Origin: Paenibacillus lutrae
Lineage (GTDB): Bacteria; Bacillota; Bacilli; Paenibacillales; NBRC-103111
Reading direction: 5' to 3'
Assembly (NCBI RefSeq): GCF_009757775.1
Contig: NZ_RHLK01000006.1
Coordinates: 178,996 to 242,995, forward strand
DNA: 64,000 nucleotides
Shown: positions 37,301-47,422 of the stretch, in pieces
Layout of the letters: every line of letters starts with the position of its first letter
How positions within the stretch are numbered: the stretch's first letter is position 1
Made by a program: the position numbers and the translations under genes
Notes under the pieces: generated by a model
Told to the model about the DNA's origin: nothing
Database searches by the model: none
Seen by the model: only the letters and a program-made list of their open reading frames with translations

Positions 37301-39730
37301 CTAAAAGAGGTTCATATCCAGGCTGCTATCATTTGTAGTATCCACACCAAATTCTTTACTGTAAGCCCTCTCATTCAGCACCAGCATCTGTCCATCCAGA
37401 CAACGTTCCAAGCCGCCGTTCTTGTCCAGCTGCTGCAACTCATAATCAAACAGATTTATCGTATACTGCTGTGCTTTCCGTAATAATCTGGAGAGTTCTT
37501 CGATCCGCCTGGCACCGTTTAACTCTGCAATGATTGCTTTGCCTTCCTCTTGATAAGGAACGATCACTGCTTTGGTTGCCGAATCAATGACGTGAAAATG
37601 CTCCGCCGCTGTCAGATAGCTATTGGCCAGGAATAAAGGAATTCTCTCTTTCGTATTGCTGTAATAGTCGTGACAATAAGTATTCTCTTCTTTAGTGGCG
37701 AACAACAATCGGGTCATTCCTTGCCCTAATTTGGGGATCTGGTAATTCAAGTCCAACTCGAATTTTTTATAAAACCTCTGGAAATACCTTTCCATCGCTT
37801 GAACAGAAAGTATGTGACCGCCATGTTCTGATGAATCACGCTTCAGGTCGATCAAAATCTGCTGGGAAATTCGCTTGCCTTCTTTCACTTCTTTCAAACG
37901 ATCCAAATTCTCTTCCTCATGGTCAATCACATATACTTGCTGCCGTTCATGTTCTCCATGCCGATTGCACCTGCCTGCAGCTTGTGCGATGGAATCGAGC
38001 CCCGCCAGGGAACGGATCACGCACCCGAAACTCACATCGACTCCTGCTTCGATTAACGGCGTGCTGACGCAAATAACTTTTTCTCCTTTTTTCAGGAGAT
38101 CCCGCACTTCTTCCAGAATCTCTTTGCGGTGTACCGCGCACATAGACGTACTCAGATGATAGATTGGAACGTTGCTGACCGTCGTTAGCAGCTGCTGATA
38201 CAGCTTTTTGACCACAGACTTCGTATTTAAAATGGCCAGGACACTTCGCTTCTCTTCAATAATCTCCGTAATAAACTCCGTAAGCTTGTCATTATTGAAA
38301 CTTTCAGTTGTCGCTCTATCCAAAATCTCTACCCGTGTAAACGCCGTAATCACGTCATGCAGGTTATCGATCATTTCAGCATCCGGGCTGAGATTCAGCT
38401 TATGCTCAACAAAATCCAGTGCAGGCTGTGTAGCCGTACACAAGACAAGGCTGGCATTGCCATATGTTCTCAGGAAATTTAAAGCTTCATTAAATAAGGA
38501 CACACAGGAGACGGGAACCTTCTGCACTTCATCAAACACTAGAACCGAGCTGCTCAAATTATGCAGCCTGCGGATATTCCGGCTTCCCTTGGCATAGAAC
38601 ACGTTCAGAAATTGCACCATCGTTGTAAAAATAATGGGAACATCCCAGTTATCCCGGGCTAATTTCAGCTTTTGCCGAACATTGATCATGCCGTCCATAT
38701 GCTCATCATCGCCATCTATATCGTCGATCACATTAGAATGATGCTCCAGAATGTTCGCTTCATCCAGAAGTATCCGGCGCACTTCTGCTGCATTCTGCTC
38801 GATAATGGTCGTGTAAGGCAGAACATAAATAATATGCCGCTTCCCATATTTTCTGGCGTGCTTAAGGGCATATCGCAGACTCGCCAGTGTCTTGCCGCCC
38901 CCCGTCGGAATCGATAATGTATAAATTCCTGAGGGCTTCTCTGCAAAACGGTCACACTGCTCAGACATCTCGCTTCTTAGCCGGTTGATTGAGGACAGCG
39001 TCTTATTCGGATCGCCAAACCGCCCGATTTCATCAAGAAGTCTTTTGTAATAAGTATCAAAAAGCTCTTCGACCGGCTGTACAGGTTCTTCTGCTGCGTT
39101 CTCTTCAAACTTTCTCGTATTGGTCCGATCCGCATCGATCAGTGTACTGAATACAAACTTGGTTAAGAACATGCACCTCGCTTCCATACCCATTGAAGAG
39201 GATTTAGCCAGATAGCCCTCTAATTCTTCTGAAGCACGGTCCACATAGAGATGAAAATCCTCCTTGCTCATCACCTTTTGGAAAAAAAGCGCTACACTCT
39301 GGTCAAATTCCGTCAATTCTTTATCACGCACACGCTGCAAATAATTAGATTCTAACTCAGGATTCAAAAAATCCTGCAGATAGGAATGATGGGAAATAAT
39401 AGCGTTCCCTATGATCTCTGCCAGAATTCCTTTAAACCGATTGATCTTTACGGTGTGATAGGTTTCATATAACAGTCTGCCTCCGGCGGTTGAGTGATCC
39501 ACACTCCCCCGTTTCGGCGGAGCTTCGGGGTTGTATACCGCTTCCAGAATGTAATTACGAAAAGCACTCGTGTATTTCCCCATATCATGCAGCAGACCAG
39601 CCAATCCACAAATGTGTTTGAGACCTATACCAGCACCGAAATCTTCAGCAAGAGATTGTACGCCGAGTAGATGCTCTTCTACGCTCTGCTGCTCCTCATC
39701 GCTTTCACGAATATGGGCAATATAATTCAT
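37301..39730 (-). CDS. cas3: CRISPR-associated helicase-nuclease Cas3
   Basis: 809 residues. The HD nuclease domain has [19 protein letters not shown] near residues 42-60 and a downstream DHSTAGG (His-Ser). The superfamily 2 helicase has Walker A PTGGGKT near 270 and [11 protein letters not shown] near 396, followed by the [10 protein letters not shown] motif VI. Complete and presumably functional; degrades target DNA recruited by Cascade. First gene of the operon, with GGAGGAGG before the ATG. Confidence 0.97.
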   Translation of the reverse strand: MNYIAHIRESDEEQQSVEEHLLGVQSLAEDFGAGIGLKHICGLAGLLHDMGKYTSAFRNYILEAVYNPEAPPKRGSVDHSTAGGRLLYETYHTVKINRFKGILAEIIGNAIISHHSYLQDFLNPELESNYLQRVRDKELTEFDQSVALFFQKVMSKEDFHLYVDRASEELEGYLAKSSSMGMEARCMFLTKFVFSTLIDADRTNTRKFEENAAEEPVQPVEELFDTYYKRLLDEIGRFGDPNKTLSSINRLRSEMSEQCDRFAEKPSGIYTLSIPTGGGKTLASLRYALKHARKYGKRHIIYVLPYTTIIEQNAAEVRRILLDEANILEHHSNVIDDIDGDDEHMDGMINVRQKLKLARDNWDVPIIFTTMVQFLNVFYAKGSRNIRRLHNLSSSVLVFDEVQKVPVSCVSLFNEALNFLRTYGNASLVLCTATQPALDFVEHKLNLSPDAEMIDNLHDVITAFTRVEILDRATTESFNNDKLTEFITEIIEEKRSVLAILNTKSVVKKLYQQLLTTVSNVPIYHLSTSMCAVHRKEILEEVRDLLKKGEKVICVSTPLIEAGVDVSFGCVIRSLAGLDSIAQAAGRCNRHGEHERQQVYVIDHEEENLDRLKEVKEGKRISQQILIDLKRDSSEHGGHILSVQAMERYFQRFYKKFELDLNYQIPKLGQGMTRLLFATKEENTYCHDYYSNTKERIPLFLANSYLTAAEHFHVIDSATKAVIVPYQEEGKAIIAELNGARRIEELSRLLRKAQQYTINLFDYELQQLDKNGGLERCLDGQMLVLNERAYSKEFGVDTTNDSSLDMNLF

Positions 39731-39830
39731 GATGTCACCTCCTCCTCAAAAAAATCACTGCACACCTAAGAAGTAGTTCCATATACCTAATAATTTTACT
39801 AAACCTTCCATAAAGTAATTCTACAGACTC

Positions 39831-39836
39831 ATTATA
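39831..39836 (-). promoter_or_regulatory. possible -10 element of the cas operon
   Basis: TATAAT on the minus strand about 100 bp before cas3, in AT-rich DNA. A good -35 is not obvious. Confidence 0.35.
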
Positions 39837-39926
39837 GTTCCTTCCTAAAATATACATATTTCGATAATTTTTTTGGGTCATTTGAATTGGGAATGTTTTA
39901 TGAGCAGTTTTGAAACTGTTTTAACG

Positions 39927-39964
39927 CAAAAAATCCTCTTCGCGAAGTTGCGAAGAAGATTTTG
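39927..39964 (-). terminator. rho-independent terminator between array 2 and the cas operon
   Basis: On the minus strand a long stem AATCTTCTTCGC / GCGAAGAGGATT with a six-base loop is followed by TTTTTTG. It ends the array 2 transcript just before the cas promoter region. Confidence 0.85.
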
Positions 39965-40007
39965 TTGTGGAATAGACCGGTATTGAGACGTGCTGATGAA
40001 AAGGAAC

Positions 40008-40843
40008 TTTTCAATACACGCACTTATGTAAGGTGCATCACTAAGAAAAACATACGGGTACTTTTTTTATAATAATTCACGAACCTGTGTAAGGTGTGAC
40101 CTTGAAATTTTGGTAATGATCTTCCCTTGCTCTTTCAATTTCAATCCACACACATGTGTAAGGTGCGACTTACCGACCAAGTAATTAGCCATAAATGCCT
40201 CCAAATTTCAATCCACGCACCTGTGTAAGGTGCGACCTCGCATGAGGCCGTACCCCATGCCACCGATCCCGGAATTTCAATCCACGCACCTATGTAAGGT
40301 GCGACAAAAAAGACAAAAAACGTGATGCCGGTATTAAAATTTCAATCCACGCACCTATGTAAGGTGCGACGCTGGCTAAAATGGGGAAGGACGAATATGT
40401 TTCCTTAATTTCAATCCACGCACCTATGTAAGGTGCGACAAGATGGGCGCTTGATGGAGATATACTTCGCCATCGTATTTCAATCCACGCACCTATGTAA
40501 GGTGCGACGAGGGCGGCGACTTTCGAAAGATCGGAAGCATCCTTATTTCAATCCACGCACCTATGTAAGGTGCGACAACGCTCCTGCATGCGGAGTAGGC
40601 GTTGTCATAATTTCAATCCACGCACCTGTGTAAGGTGCGACTGCATCAGGTCATAGGATGCGGCGGCATTGGTATTATTTCAATCCACGCACCTGTGTAA
40701 GGTGCGACTAAGACCTACGACAAGATGACAAAGGAGAGTAATGATTTCAATCCACGCACCTGTGTAAGGTGCGACTTTAAGAGTTTGAATAAGCGACTCG
40801 GGAACATTTGTATTTCAATCCACGCACCTGTGTAAGGTGCGAC
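40008..40843 (-). CRISPR. CRISPR array 2, 13 repeats, 12 spacers
   Basis: Same 32-bp repeat family but with CCTATGTAAGG or CCTGTGTAAGG in place of CCCATACAGGG. The three leftmost units (40008, 40069, 40138) are progressively degenerate, marking the trailer. From left to right, the loop types are GTGT, then a block of ATGT, then GTGT next to the leader. Confidence 0.96.
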
Positions 40844-41015
40844 ACCGATTTTCAAGCAAAAAAACTTAAAAATCGAACCTTTTACTAAAAATATGTTTAA
40901 ATTCTCTCAAATAAACAAAATAACAAATTGCTATATTTGTAAAACCAATCTCAAAAAGTAAAATATTTGGTGCGAATCCCTCAGGAAAATCATGTTCGCT
41001 TGGCATTCGCACTAC
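40844..41015 (-). promoter_or_regulatory. leader of array 2
   Basis: Begins with a leader-proximal hairpin (CGATTTTCAAG and a nearly matching right arm), followed by AT-rich DNA. The inverted repeat GTGCGAAT / ATTCGCAC lies at 40970-40977 and 41005-41012, starting 127 bp from the first repeat. Nearly identical to the leaders of arrays 3-5. Confidence 0.8.
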
Positions 41016-41282
41016 AATAATATGAAGGTGCCCCTGTTCCCGAATTTGAAAATAAAGTTACTCGAGGATCATCCCTGATTTTCCCATATTCTAACGGTTT
41101 AATCAACTCTGCTATCCTACTTCTCTTCCATCGGGTTATATCCCCGCAAGAATTCTTCCAATCTATTTTTCCAAAAAAAGTTCCCAAAAAGAAGTTCCCA
41201 AACAGAAAAACAGAAAGTCACCCGGACTCCCTGTTTTCTGGTCTTGCGTTCCAATGCTCATAGTAAAAGATCCCTAATCAAC
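41016..41282 (-). repeat. duplicated intergenic segment with ABC terminator copy
   Basis: Matches 50758-51013 downstream of the intact ABC gene, including the CAGAAAGTC / GACTCCCTG terminator stem. Part of the copied cassette; no gene visible. Confidence 0.7.
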
Positions 41283-42095
41283 CTACCCATACAACTGCGC
41301 ATAATACCCGCCCCGTGCCAGCAAATCCTGATGCGTCCCCTGCTCCACTATGCTTCCCTGGCTCATGACGGTGATGGAATCGGCTTTCTCCACGGTGCTG
41401 AGGCGATGAGCGATCAGAATGGTCGTGCGTCCTTTCATCAACTCGTTCAAGGCTTTCTGCACCCAGTATTCCGACTCGTTATCAAGGGCGGAGGTCGCTT
41501 CATCGAGCAGCAGAATAGGAGCATTTTTCAAGATGGCCCTGGCGATAGCGATACGCTGCCTTTGACCGCCGGACAGAGAGGCGCCGCGCTCCCCCACTTG
41601 GGTCTGATACTTCTCGGGCAGCTCCTGGATAAAAGCATCGGCGTATGCAGCCCCGGCCGCCTCCCGCACTTCCTCTGTCGACGCTTCCGGATTGCCGTAG
41701 CGGATGTTGTCTTCGATGGTTCCGCTGAATAAGAAGGCATCTTGCGGCACATAAGCGATTTGCCCGCGAATTTCTTCGAGCGTGTAGTGCCCGAACGACT
41801 TGCCTTGCAGCAGGATTTCACCGCGGTCTACGGGATAGAAACCAAGGAGCAGTTTGATCAGCGTGCTCTTGCCGCTTCCGCTGGCTCCTACAATGGCGGC
41901 AACCTGGCCGGGCAGCACCTTCATGGACAACTCGCACAGCACTTTTTTATCCGACTGGTAGGAAAATTCGACGTTGCGGAATTCCACCATGGCCTCCGAC
42001 ACCTGTTTGCTGTCCCAAGTACCGATCCTTACCGGCTCTTCTTCTTCGTTCAAAATTTCTTGAATCCGCTGTGCGCCGGCTAATGAATTCTGCGC
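41283..42095 (-). pseudogene. ABC exporter 3' fragment 1
   Basis: Near-identical to the 3' 813 bp of the intact exporter at 51014-52747. It encodes the entire nucleotide-binding domain (GASGSGKST, LSGGQRQRIAIARA, LLLDEATSALD, AHRLSTV) but none of the membrane domain. The coding match stops at TTCTGCGC, which runs directly into a partial CRISPR repeat. The open frame continues into array 3, so it looks like a gene but has CRISPR-derived N-terminal residues. Confidence 0.9.
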
Positions 42096-43248
42096 ATAAG
42101 GTTCGACGTCTAAAACGGCGTTTTTGCCCCAGACTCGCCGGTATTTCAATCCACGGACCTGTGTAAGGTGCGACTTCGGCCATTGATTTAATGCTGCCGT
42201 TCTGGTCATTTCAATTCACGCACCTACATAAGGTGCGACTATGAACTTCCTGTCGCTTACTATGCATCCATCAAAATTTCAATCCACGCACCAACATAAG
42301 GTACGACCAGATCAATCACCGAAGCCGTAGTAATGCGATATTATTTCAATCCACGCACCTACATAAGGTGCGACGATGATGATTGAAATGGGTGTCTACA
42401 CCATCAATATTTCAATCCACGCACCTACATAAGGTGCGACTTGATCAACCTTATTAACCATAAGATAAAACGATGCAGAATTTCAATCCACGCACCTACA
42501 TAAGGTGCGACTATGCCCTGGTCGAGTCGGACACGATGGACATTGAATTTCAATCCAAGCACCTACATAAGGTGCGACCGTGTACCCAAGGTGGAACTTA
42601 TTACCTATTTAGTATTTCAATCCACGCACCTACATAAGGTGCGACTGTATCGTTAGCGATCTCCACCATACCCACGATTGATTTCAATCCACGCACCTAC
42701 ATAAGGTGCGACTTGGTTACATGATTGATTTTCCCAGCATATTGAGATTTCAATCCACGCACCTACATAAGGTGCGACCCCGATTTGGTTGATACCAGGT
42801 GGGATACTTGGAAGTATTTCAATCCACGCACCTACATAAGGTGCGACGGCCCTGATTGTTGACTAGGTTGGATAGACTTTTATTTCAATCCACGCACCTA
42901 CATAAGGTGCGACATAGCCTGTGCCCATGCCCGCGGATCTCCTTCGTATTTCAATCCACGCACCTACATAAGGTGCGACTTCATGTTGTCGATGTACCAC
43001 TGCACCGGGAACGAATTTCAATCCACGCACCTACATAAGGTGCGACTTGGACTCCCTTTCTCATACGATGCCCTGGCACTAGTTATTTCAATCCACGCAC
43101 CTACATAAGGTGCGACTTGTAGCTGTCATATGTGGCCTTCATGTCACTATTATTTCAATCCACGCACCTACATAAGGTGCGACAAGAGAGCCACAACGCA
43201 GGGGCGGGCGTGGGGAATTTCAATCCACGCACCTACATAAGGTGCGAC
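42096..43248 (-). CRISPR. CRISPR array 3, 17 full repeats plus one partial, 17 spacers
   Basis: Left end is a 12-bp partial repeat ATAAGGTTCGAC fused to the ABC fragment. The first full repeat (42143) has the GTGT loop. The other sixteen have CCTACATAAGG (a few with point changes), a loop type found in no other array. Leader on the right. Confidence 0.96.
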
Positions 43249-43425
43249 ACCGATTTTCAAGCAAAAAACTTAAAAATCGGACCTTCTACTAAAAGCAACT
43301 ACAAACTTACACAAATAAACAAAATAATGAATTACTATATTTGTAAAATCAATATCAAAAAGTAAAATATTTGGTGCGAAACCCCCAGGGAAATCATGTT
43401 CGCTTGGCATTCGCACTACAATAAC
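43249..43425 (-). promoter_or_regulatory. leader of array 3
   Basis: Starts with the CCGATTTT / AAAATCGG leader-proximal arms. Contains GTGCGAA at 43374 (one base changed, 7 bp still paired) and ATTCGCAC at 43409-43416, starting 126 bp from the first repeat. Confidence 0.78.
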
Positions 43426-43644
43426 AGGAAGCTGCCCATGTTCTCGAACTAAAAAGAAAGTTATGTAAGGTCATTCCTGATTTCCCCATATTATATTACT
43501 TTAATCAACTCTGCTATCGTATTTCTCTTCGGGTTATATCCCGCCGAATCTATGTAGAAGTTTTCAAACAGAATAATAGGAAGCCACTCAGACCCCTCGC
43601 TTACTTATCTTTCGTTCCATTGCTCATTGTAAAAGATCCCTAAT
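43426..43644. repeat. decayed copy of the ABC-leader intergenic segment
   Basis: Recognisable but more diverged than the copies at 41016 and 47171; the terminator stem is damaged (CCACTCAGACCCC instead of TCACCCGGACTCC). Confidence 0.55.
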
Positions 43645-43765
43645 CAACCTACCCATACAACTGCGCATAATACCCACCCCGTGCCAGCAAATCCTGATTC
43701 GCCCCTTACTCTACTATGTTTTTCCCTAGTTTCACTACGGTGATGGAATCGGCTCATTTTAAATC
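43645..43765 (-). pseudogene. ABC exporter 3' fragment 2, short and decayed
   Basis: Matches the last 100-120 bp of the intact exporter (the GGYYAQLYG stop region and the ATGACGGTGATGGAATCGGCT stretch in mutated form), then homology ends. Confidence 0.7.
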
Positions 43766-43882
43766 GATCACCTCTTCCAATCTCTAATTCTTCATTGACA
43801 TGCTATCCATTCTTGAAAATGAGATATGTTACTTTCTCATCTTTCCTATTGGTAATGGCATTTTTTACAGTTACAATTGATT

Positions 43883-44110
43883 TCAAAAAACTTGTGAGTA
43901 AGCATGGTGGATCCAGTCACAATGAACCTGTTCAGTGTAACGGAAAAGCATATTTGGGTTATAAAATTTCGAGAATTTCTCGACAGTCTTTTTTATGTCT
44001 ACCTCATTTAAAACGACACTTGCAAGCAACTTCTGTTTATCTTCTCTGCTCAATCTTAATTTTTTCGCAGGTATTAGAATATTCTACTCGTTGGGCTCAA
44101 TGAAGTCTGT
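43883..44110 (-). pseudogene. possible decayed ORF of unknown origin
   Basis: On the minus strand the frame LSREDKQKLLASVVLNEVDI and VEKFSKFYNPNMLFRYTEQV looks protein-like. Further upstream the same frame gives PLPIRD and ILNKPTDFIEPNE but with in-frame stops. No start, no ribosome site and no family recognised. It could be the 3' end of a lost accessory gene. Confidence 0.25.
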
Positions 44111-44270
44111 TGGTTTATTTAGAATACCGTTACATCAGTCTCTAATCGGTAATGGATTTAAGTTTTCGTCGTCATAAGGTAATGGCAGGATGCTCAGTAT
44201 GGACAAAAACTTGTACCTTTAATAGAACCATTCTCACATTGGCGTTAATACAAAATCATACAAATAAATT

Positions 44271-44306
44271 AAAAAAGGAGCAGCGCCTCTTACTAAGGCA
44301 CTGCTT
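44271..44306 (-). terminator. rho-independent terminator after the secreted protein gene
   Basis: On the minus strand GCAGTGCCT and AGGCGCTGC arms are followed by TCCTTTTTTAATTT. Confidence 0.75.
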
Positions 44307-44326
44307 CCCTATGTCCTTAATTTTTA

Positions 44327-44710
44327 TTAATTCCAGTTTCGAATGTACGCTGTTCCACCACTAGCGCCCACTGTTAGTTTCACACGATATTGACATCCAC
44401 CTGCCATATAATAGTTGTCAGTATCAGTAGTAGAATCACTTGTTGTATTAACTTCTACGCTATCTCTATCTACCCAAGTGCTCCCGCACTTCTCTTGTAG
44501 TGTTCCAAGTATTCCACCAATTCCATCAGTCATTGTGACAGTGTACCTGCCATATTGGTGTTGACCATTTACAGCATCCGTGTATTTAGGATATTCTCGG
44601 TTCGCTGAGACTGACGCATATTCATTTGCAGCAAGAGCAGAAGAACCTGCACTTAATACACCAAAGACAACTGCGAGACTCAAAACTGTGGTTTTTCTAA
44701 ACATTGTCAT
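44327..44710 (-). CDS. small secreted protein, bacteriocin- or toxin-like in layout, family unknown
   Basis: 127 residues. A textbook signal peptide (FRKTTVLSLAVVFGVLSAGSSALAA, roughly 4-28) leaves a mature chain of about 99 residues with two cysteines (QEKCGS and AGGCQY) that could pair. It is rich in Thr, Tyr and Gly, and beta-strand-like. I cannot assign a family. It lies alone in AT-rich DNA between CRISPR arrays 3 and 4, divergent from a small HTH gene, with its own terminator. The start has a second ATG two codons in. Confidence 0.7.
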   Translation of the reverse strand: MTMFRKTTVLSLAVVFGVLSAGSSALAANEYASVSANREYPKYTDAVNGQHQYGRYTVTMTDGIGGILGTLQEKCGSTWVDRDSVEVNTTSDSTTDTDNYYMAGGCQYRVKLTVGASGGTAYIRNWN

Positions 44711-44816
44711 TCTCCATTCTATTAGTTATTTGTGCACACCTTCACACTAACTTTAATTACAGAATTTATCAATAATATATAGTTTTTCTATAAATAATAG
44801 TTGATTATAAATAAAA

Positions 44817-44844
44817 ATAACTATTTATGTATATAAATAGTTAT
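44817..44844. promoter_or_regulatory. candidate operator, 11-bp inverted repeat
   Basis: Arms ATAACTATTTA (44817-44827) and TAAATAGTTAT (44834-44844) are perfect, with a six-base spacer. It overlaps the -35 position of a TATAAT (44859-44864) in front of the HTH gene and lies in the shared intergenic region with the secreted protein gene. Additional half-site-like TATAAATAATAG lies just upstream. Confidence 0.55.
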
Positions 44845-44877
44845 GTTATCATAAAAATTATAATGCGAGGTGAACAA

Positions 44878-45105
44878 ATGAACAGAGAAGAATTAAGCCA
44901 ATTGGTAAATGAACATATTCTGGCTGTTCCTGAAGTCATCAAAGAGTTAGGTATAACAAACCAAGCTTTGAGTTCACTTATTGAGCGTGGAAAGCTTATG
45001 CCGATTAAAAAAGTTGGAAGAACCCGATTATTTTTAAGGCAGGATGTTGAGGAAAGAAAACAAGAAGCAACATTACTCAAAGAAAAATACAGACCTTTTG
45101 ACTAA
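44878..45105 (+). CDS. small helix-turn-helix DNA-binding protein
   Basis: 75 residues from ATG with GAGGTG upstream. VPEVIKELGITNQALSSLIERGKLMPIKKVGRTRLFLRQDVEER is an excisionase/MerR-like (helix_turn_helix_17 type) fold: two helices, a turn, then a beta wing. Very short, with no effector domain, like autoregulators, excisionases or anti-CRISPR-associated regulators. It probably binds the inverted repeat just upstream and may control the divergent secreted protein gene. Confidence 0.7.
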   Translation: MNREELSQLVNEHILAVPEVIKELGITNQALSSLIERGKLMPIKKVGRTRLFLRQDVEERKQEATLLKEKYRPFD

Positions 45106-45354
45106 TCTAACGTCTGTCATGATACGTGATATCTATACATTGCAATTAAAAATACTCCGGATTTGCCGGGGTGTGGGAATCTCACAAACAAAGAAGTCGA
45201 AAAACGTAAACAAGCCAATTAACATGAATGGGCAGAGCTTTATGTGTCAAAAACATGTTCTTGAAGGGTCTACCACAGAAAAACAGGAAGTCACCCAGAC
45301 TCCCTGTTTTTTAATTTATCGTTTCATTGTTCATCGCAAAAAAATCTCTGATCA
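45106..45354. other. intergenic segment without gene
   Basis: The right part (about 45270-45310) contains a copy of the ABC terminator stem (CAGGAAGTCACCCAGACTCCCTG). Open frames here are decayed cassette DNA, not genes. Confidence 0.5.
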
Positions 45355-45538
45355 ACCTTTCCATACAACTGCGCCTAATACAAGCCGCATGCCATCAAAT
45401 ACTGTTGCGTATTTTGCTCGACTATATTTCTCTAATTCATGACTGTCTTGAACCCGCTGTGCTCCGGCTAATGAATTTTGCGCGCGAGTCAAATTGATCT
45501 GCAGGAAAGCAAATGCAGCCACGCTGTTCATTCCAAAC
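45355..45538 (-). pseudogene. ABC exporter fragment 3 with large internal deletion
   Basis: The first 85 bp match the mutated 3' end of the exporter. At 45441 it jumps to the CTTGAACCCGCTGTGCTCCGG region about 700 bp further into the gene, then skips a further few tens of bases, and ends at GCAGCCACGCTG..ATTCC. The most diverged of the fragments, hence probably the oldest. Confidence 0.75.
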
Positions 45539-45559
45539 TACTAGCACCCTCTTTTAGAG

Positions 45560-46995
45560 TCACTAATCCAAGCACCTTTTAAAGGTGTGACCATATAAAT
45601 TTTGTCAACAACCATAACAATAGCAATTTCAATTCAGGTACCTATGTTAGGTGTGACGGAGGCCGAGAAAAAGAAACAGATGCAGAGTACCGTATTTCAA
45701 TCCACGTACCTATGTAAGGTGCGACGCCTGAATGAGTCCTTGGCTCTGTAAGTATGTTACATTTCAATCCACGCACCTATGTAAGGTGCGACTGACTATG
45801 ACAGGAGCCGAGATTCTGGCGGGGCTATTTCAATCCACGCACCTATGTAAGGTGCGACATACAAGCAGACAGGAGTGAGTCTCCGGTGTACATCATTTCA
45901 ATCCACGCACCTATGTAAGGTGCGACGCGATCATCGCTTTATCCTGACGTTTGCCGGGAATTTCAATCCACGCACCTACGTAAGGTGCGACCCACCTCGT
46001 ATTCATTTTGTTTCTAGAGCCTTCGCATTTCAATCCACGCACCTACGTAAGGTGCGACCTTCTTTGTTCGACGGCTTCGTGTGGCTTCTTTTCGATTTCA
46101 ATCCACGCACCTACGTAAGGTGCGACAACTTAGGTAACATGATGGTTACTCAAACCCTTGCTATTTCAATCCACGCACCTACGTAAGGTGCGACGAAATC
46201 AATACAAGCCGATCGGATCGATGTTAAAATTTCAATCCACGCACCTACGTAAGGTGCGACTGGGTGCAGGGTTAACATAGATCGGGCCATTGGTGAATTT
46301 CAATCCACGCACCTACGTAAGGTGCGACAATAATGTTCACTGTCATTATTCTTCAAAATCAAATTATTTCAATCCACGCACCACGTAAGGTGCGACATCA
46401 ACTTCGCCCAGTATAAGACTTGATGATCAGGGCATTTCAATCCACGCACCTACGTAAGGTGCGACGGCTGCCTTGTGGCACCTTTGAGGTGGATTCATTC
46501 ATTTCAATCCACGCACCTACGTAAGGTGCGACGCTTGGGCAGAGGACAGGTCTTTTGTGCTTCCAATTTCAATCCACGCACCTACGTAAGGTGCGACCCT
46601 CAGTTTGCGTTGCTCCTCGCGAGACATGTTGATTTCAATCCACGCACCTACGTAAGGTGCGACATCCTGCCGTAGTTCCCGGGACTGTATCTGCCCCTAT
46701 TTCAATCCACGCACCTACGTAAGGTGCGACCGGTTTAGGTAACATTACTTCGCCCTCTTTCCGAATTTCAATCCACGCACCTACGTAAGGTGCGACGATG
46801 ATCAAAACAACATCGTCCATCAGTTAGTTATATTTCAATCCACGCACCTACGTAAGGTGCGACGATAACATGCCGAAACTGGCGCCCGCATTGATTATTT
46901 CAATCCACGCACCTACGTAAGGTGCGACAATGGACAGGTCCGGGTACATCTTAGGGTCAAGAGATTTCAATCCACGCACCTACGTAAGGTGCGAC
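45560..46995 (-). CRISPR. CRISPR array 4, 22 repeats, 21 spacers
   Basis: The two left repeats (45560, 45626) are degenerate; the next four carry the ATGT loop and the remaining sixteen carry CCTACGTAAGG (one, at 46366, is 31 bp). The change from ATGT to ACGT is a single switch, as expected if each new repeat copies the leader-proximal one. One spacer (46797-46831) nearly equals a spacer of array 1. Confidence 0.96.
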
Positions 46996-47170
46996 ACCGA
47001 TTTTCAAGCAAAAAAACTTAAAAATCGAACCTTCTACTAAAAACAACTACAAACTTACACAAATAAACAAAATATCAAATTACTATATTTGTAAAATCAA
47101 TCTCAAAAAGTAAAAGATTTGGTGCGAATCCCCTAGGGAAATCATGTTCGCTTGGCATTCGCACTACTAT
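46996..47170 (-). promoter_or_regulatory. leader of array 4
   Basis: Same layout as the other copied leaders: CGATTTTCAAG hairpin next to the repeat, and GTGCGAAT / ATTCGCAC at 47122-47129 and 47157-47164, 127 bp from the first repeat. Confidence 0.8.
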
Positions 47171-47422
47171 AATGTGAAGCTGCCCATGTTCTCGAACTAA
47201 AAATAAAGTTACTCAATAATCATCCTGATTTTCCCATATTCTAACGATTTAATCAACTCTGCTATCCTGCTTTTCTTCCATCGGGTTATATCCCGACAAG
47301 AAATTCTTCTAATCTATTTTTCCAAAAAAAGTTCCCAAACAGAAAAACAGAAAGTCACCCGGACTCCCTGTTTTCTGGTCTTGCGTTCCAATGCTTATCA
47401 TATAAATCCCTAATCAATCAAC
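47171..47422 (-). repeat. duplicated intergenic segment with ABC terminator copy
   Basis: Matches 41016-41282 and 50758-51013, including the CAGAAAGTC / GACTCCCTG stem near 47350-47372. No gene. Confidence 0.7.

Noticed and set aside
41283..42209. Apparent 308-residue ABC ATPase gene
   Set aside because: The first 38 or so residues are CRISPR-derived and the true homology begins inside the exporter gene, so it is a fragment rather than a separate ATPase. The same applies to 47423-48307 and 48616-49161.
43795..44103. Plus-strand 102-residue frame
   Set aside because: No ribosome site or recognisable motif; the minus strand of the same stretch is more protein-like, and even that is decayed.
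45044..45442. Plus-strand 132-residue frame after the HTH gene
   Set aside because: Runs through a copy of the ABC terminator and decayed exporter DNA, so it is not a gene.
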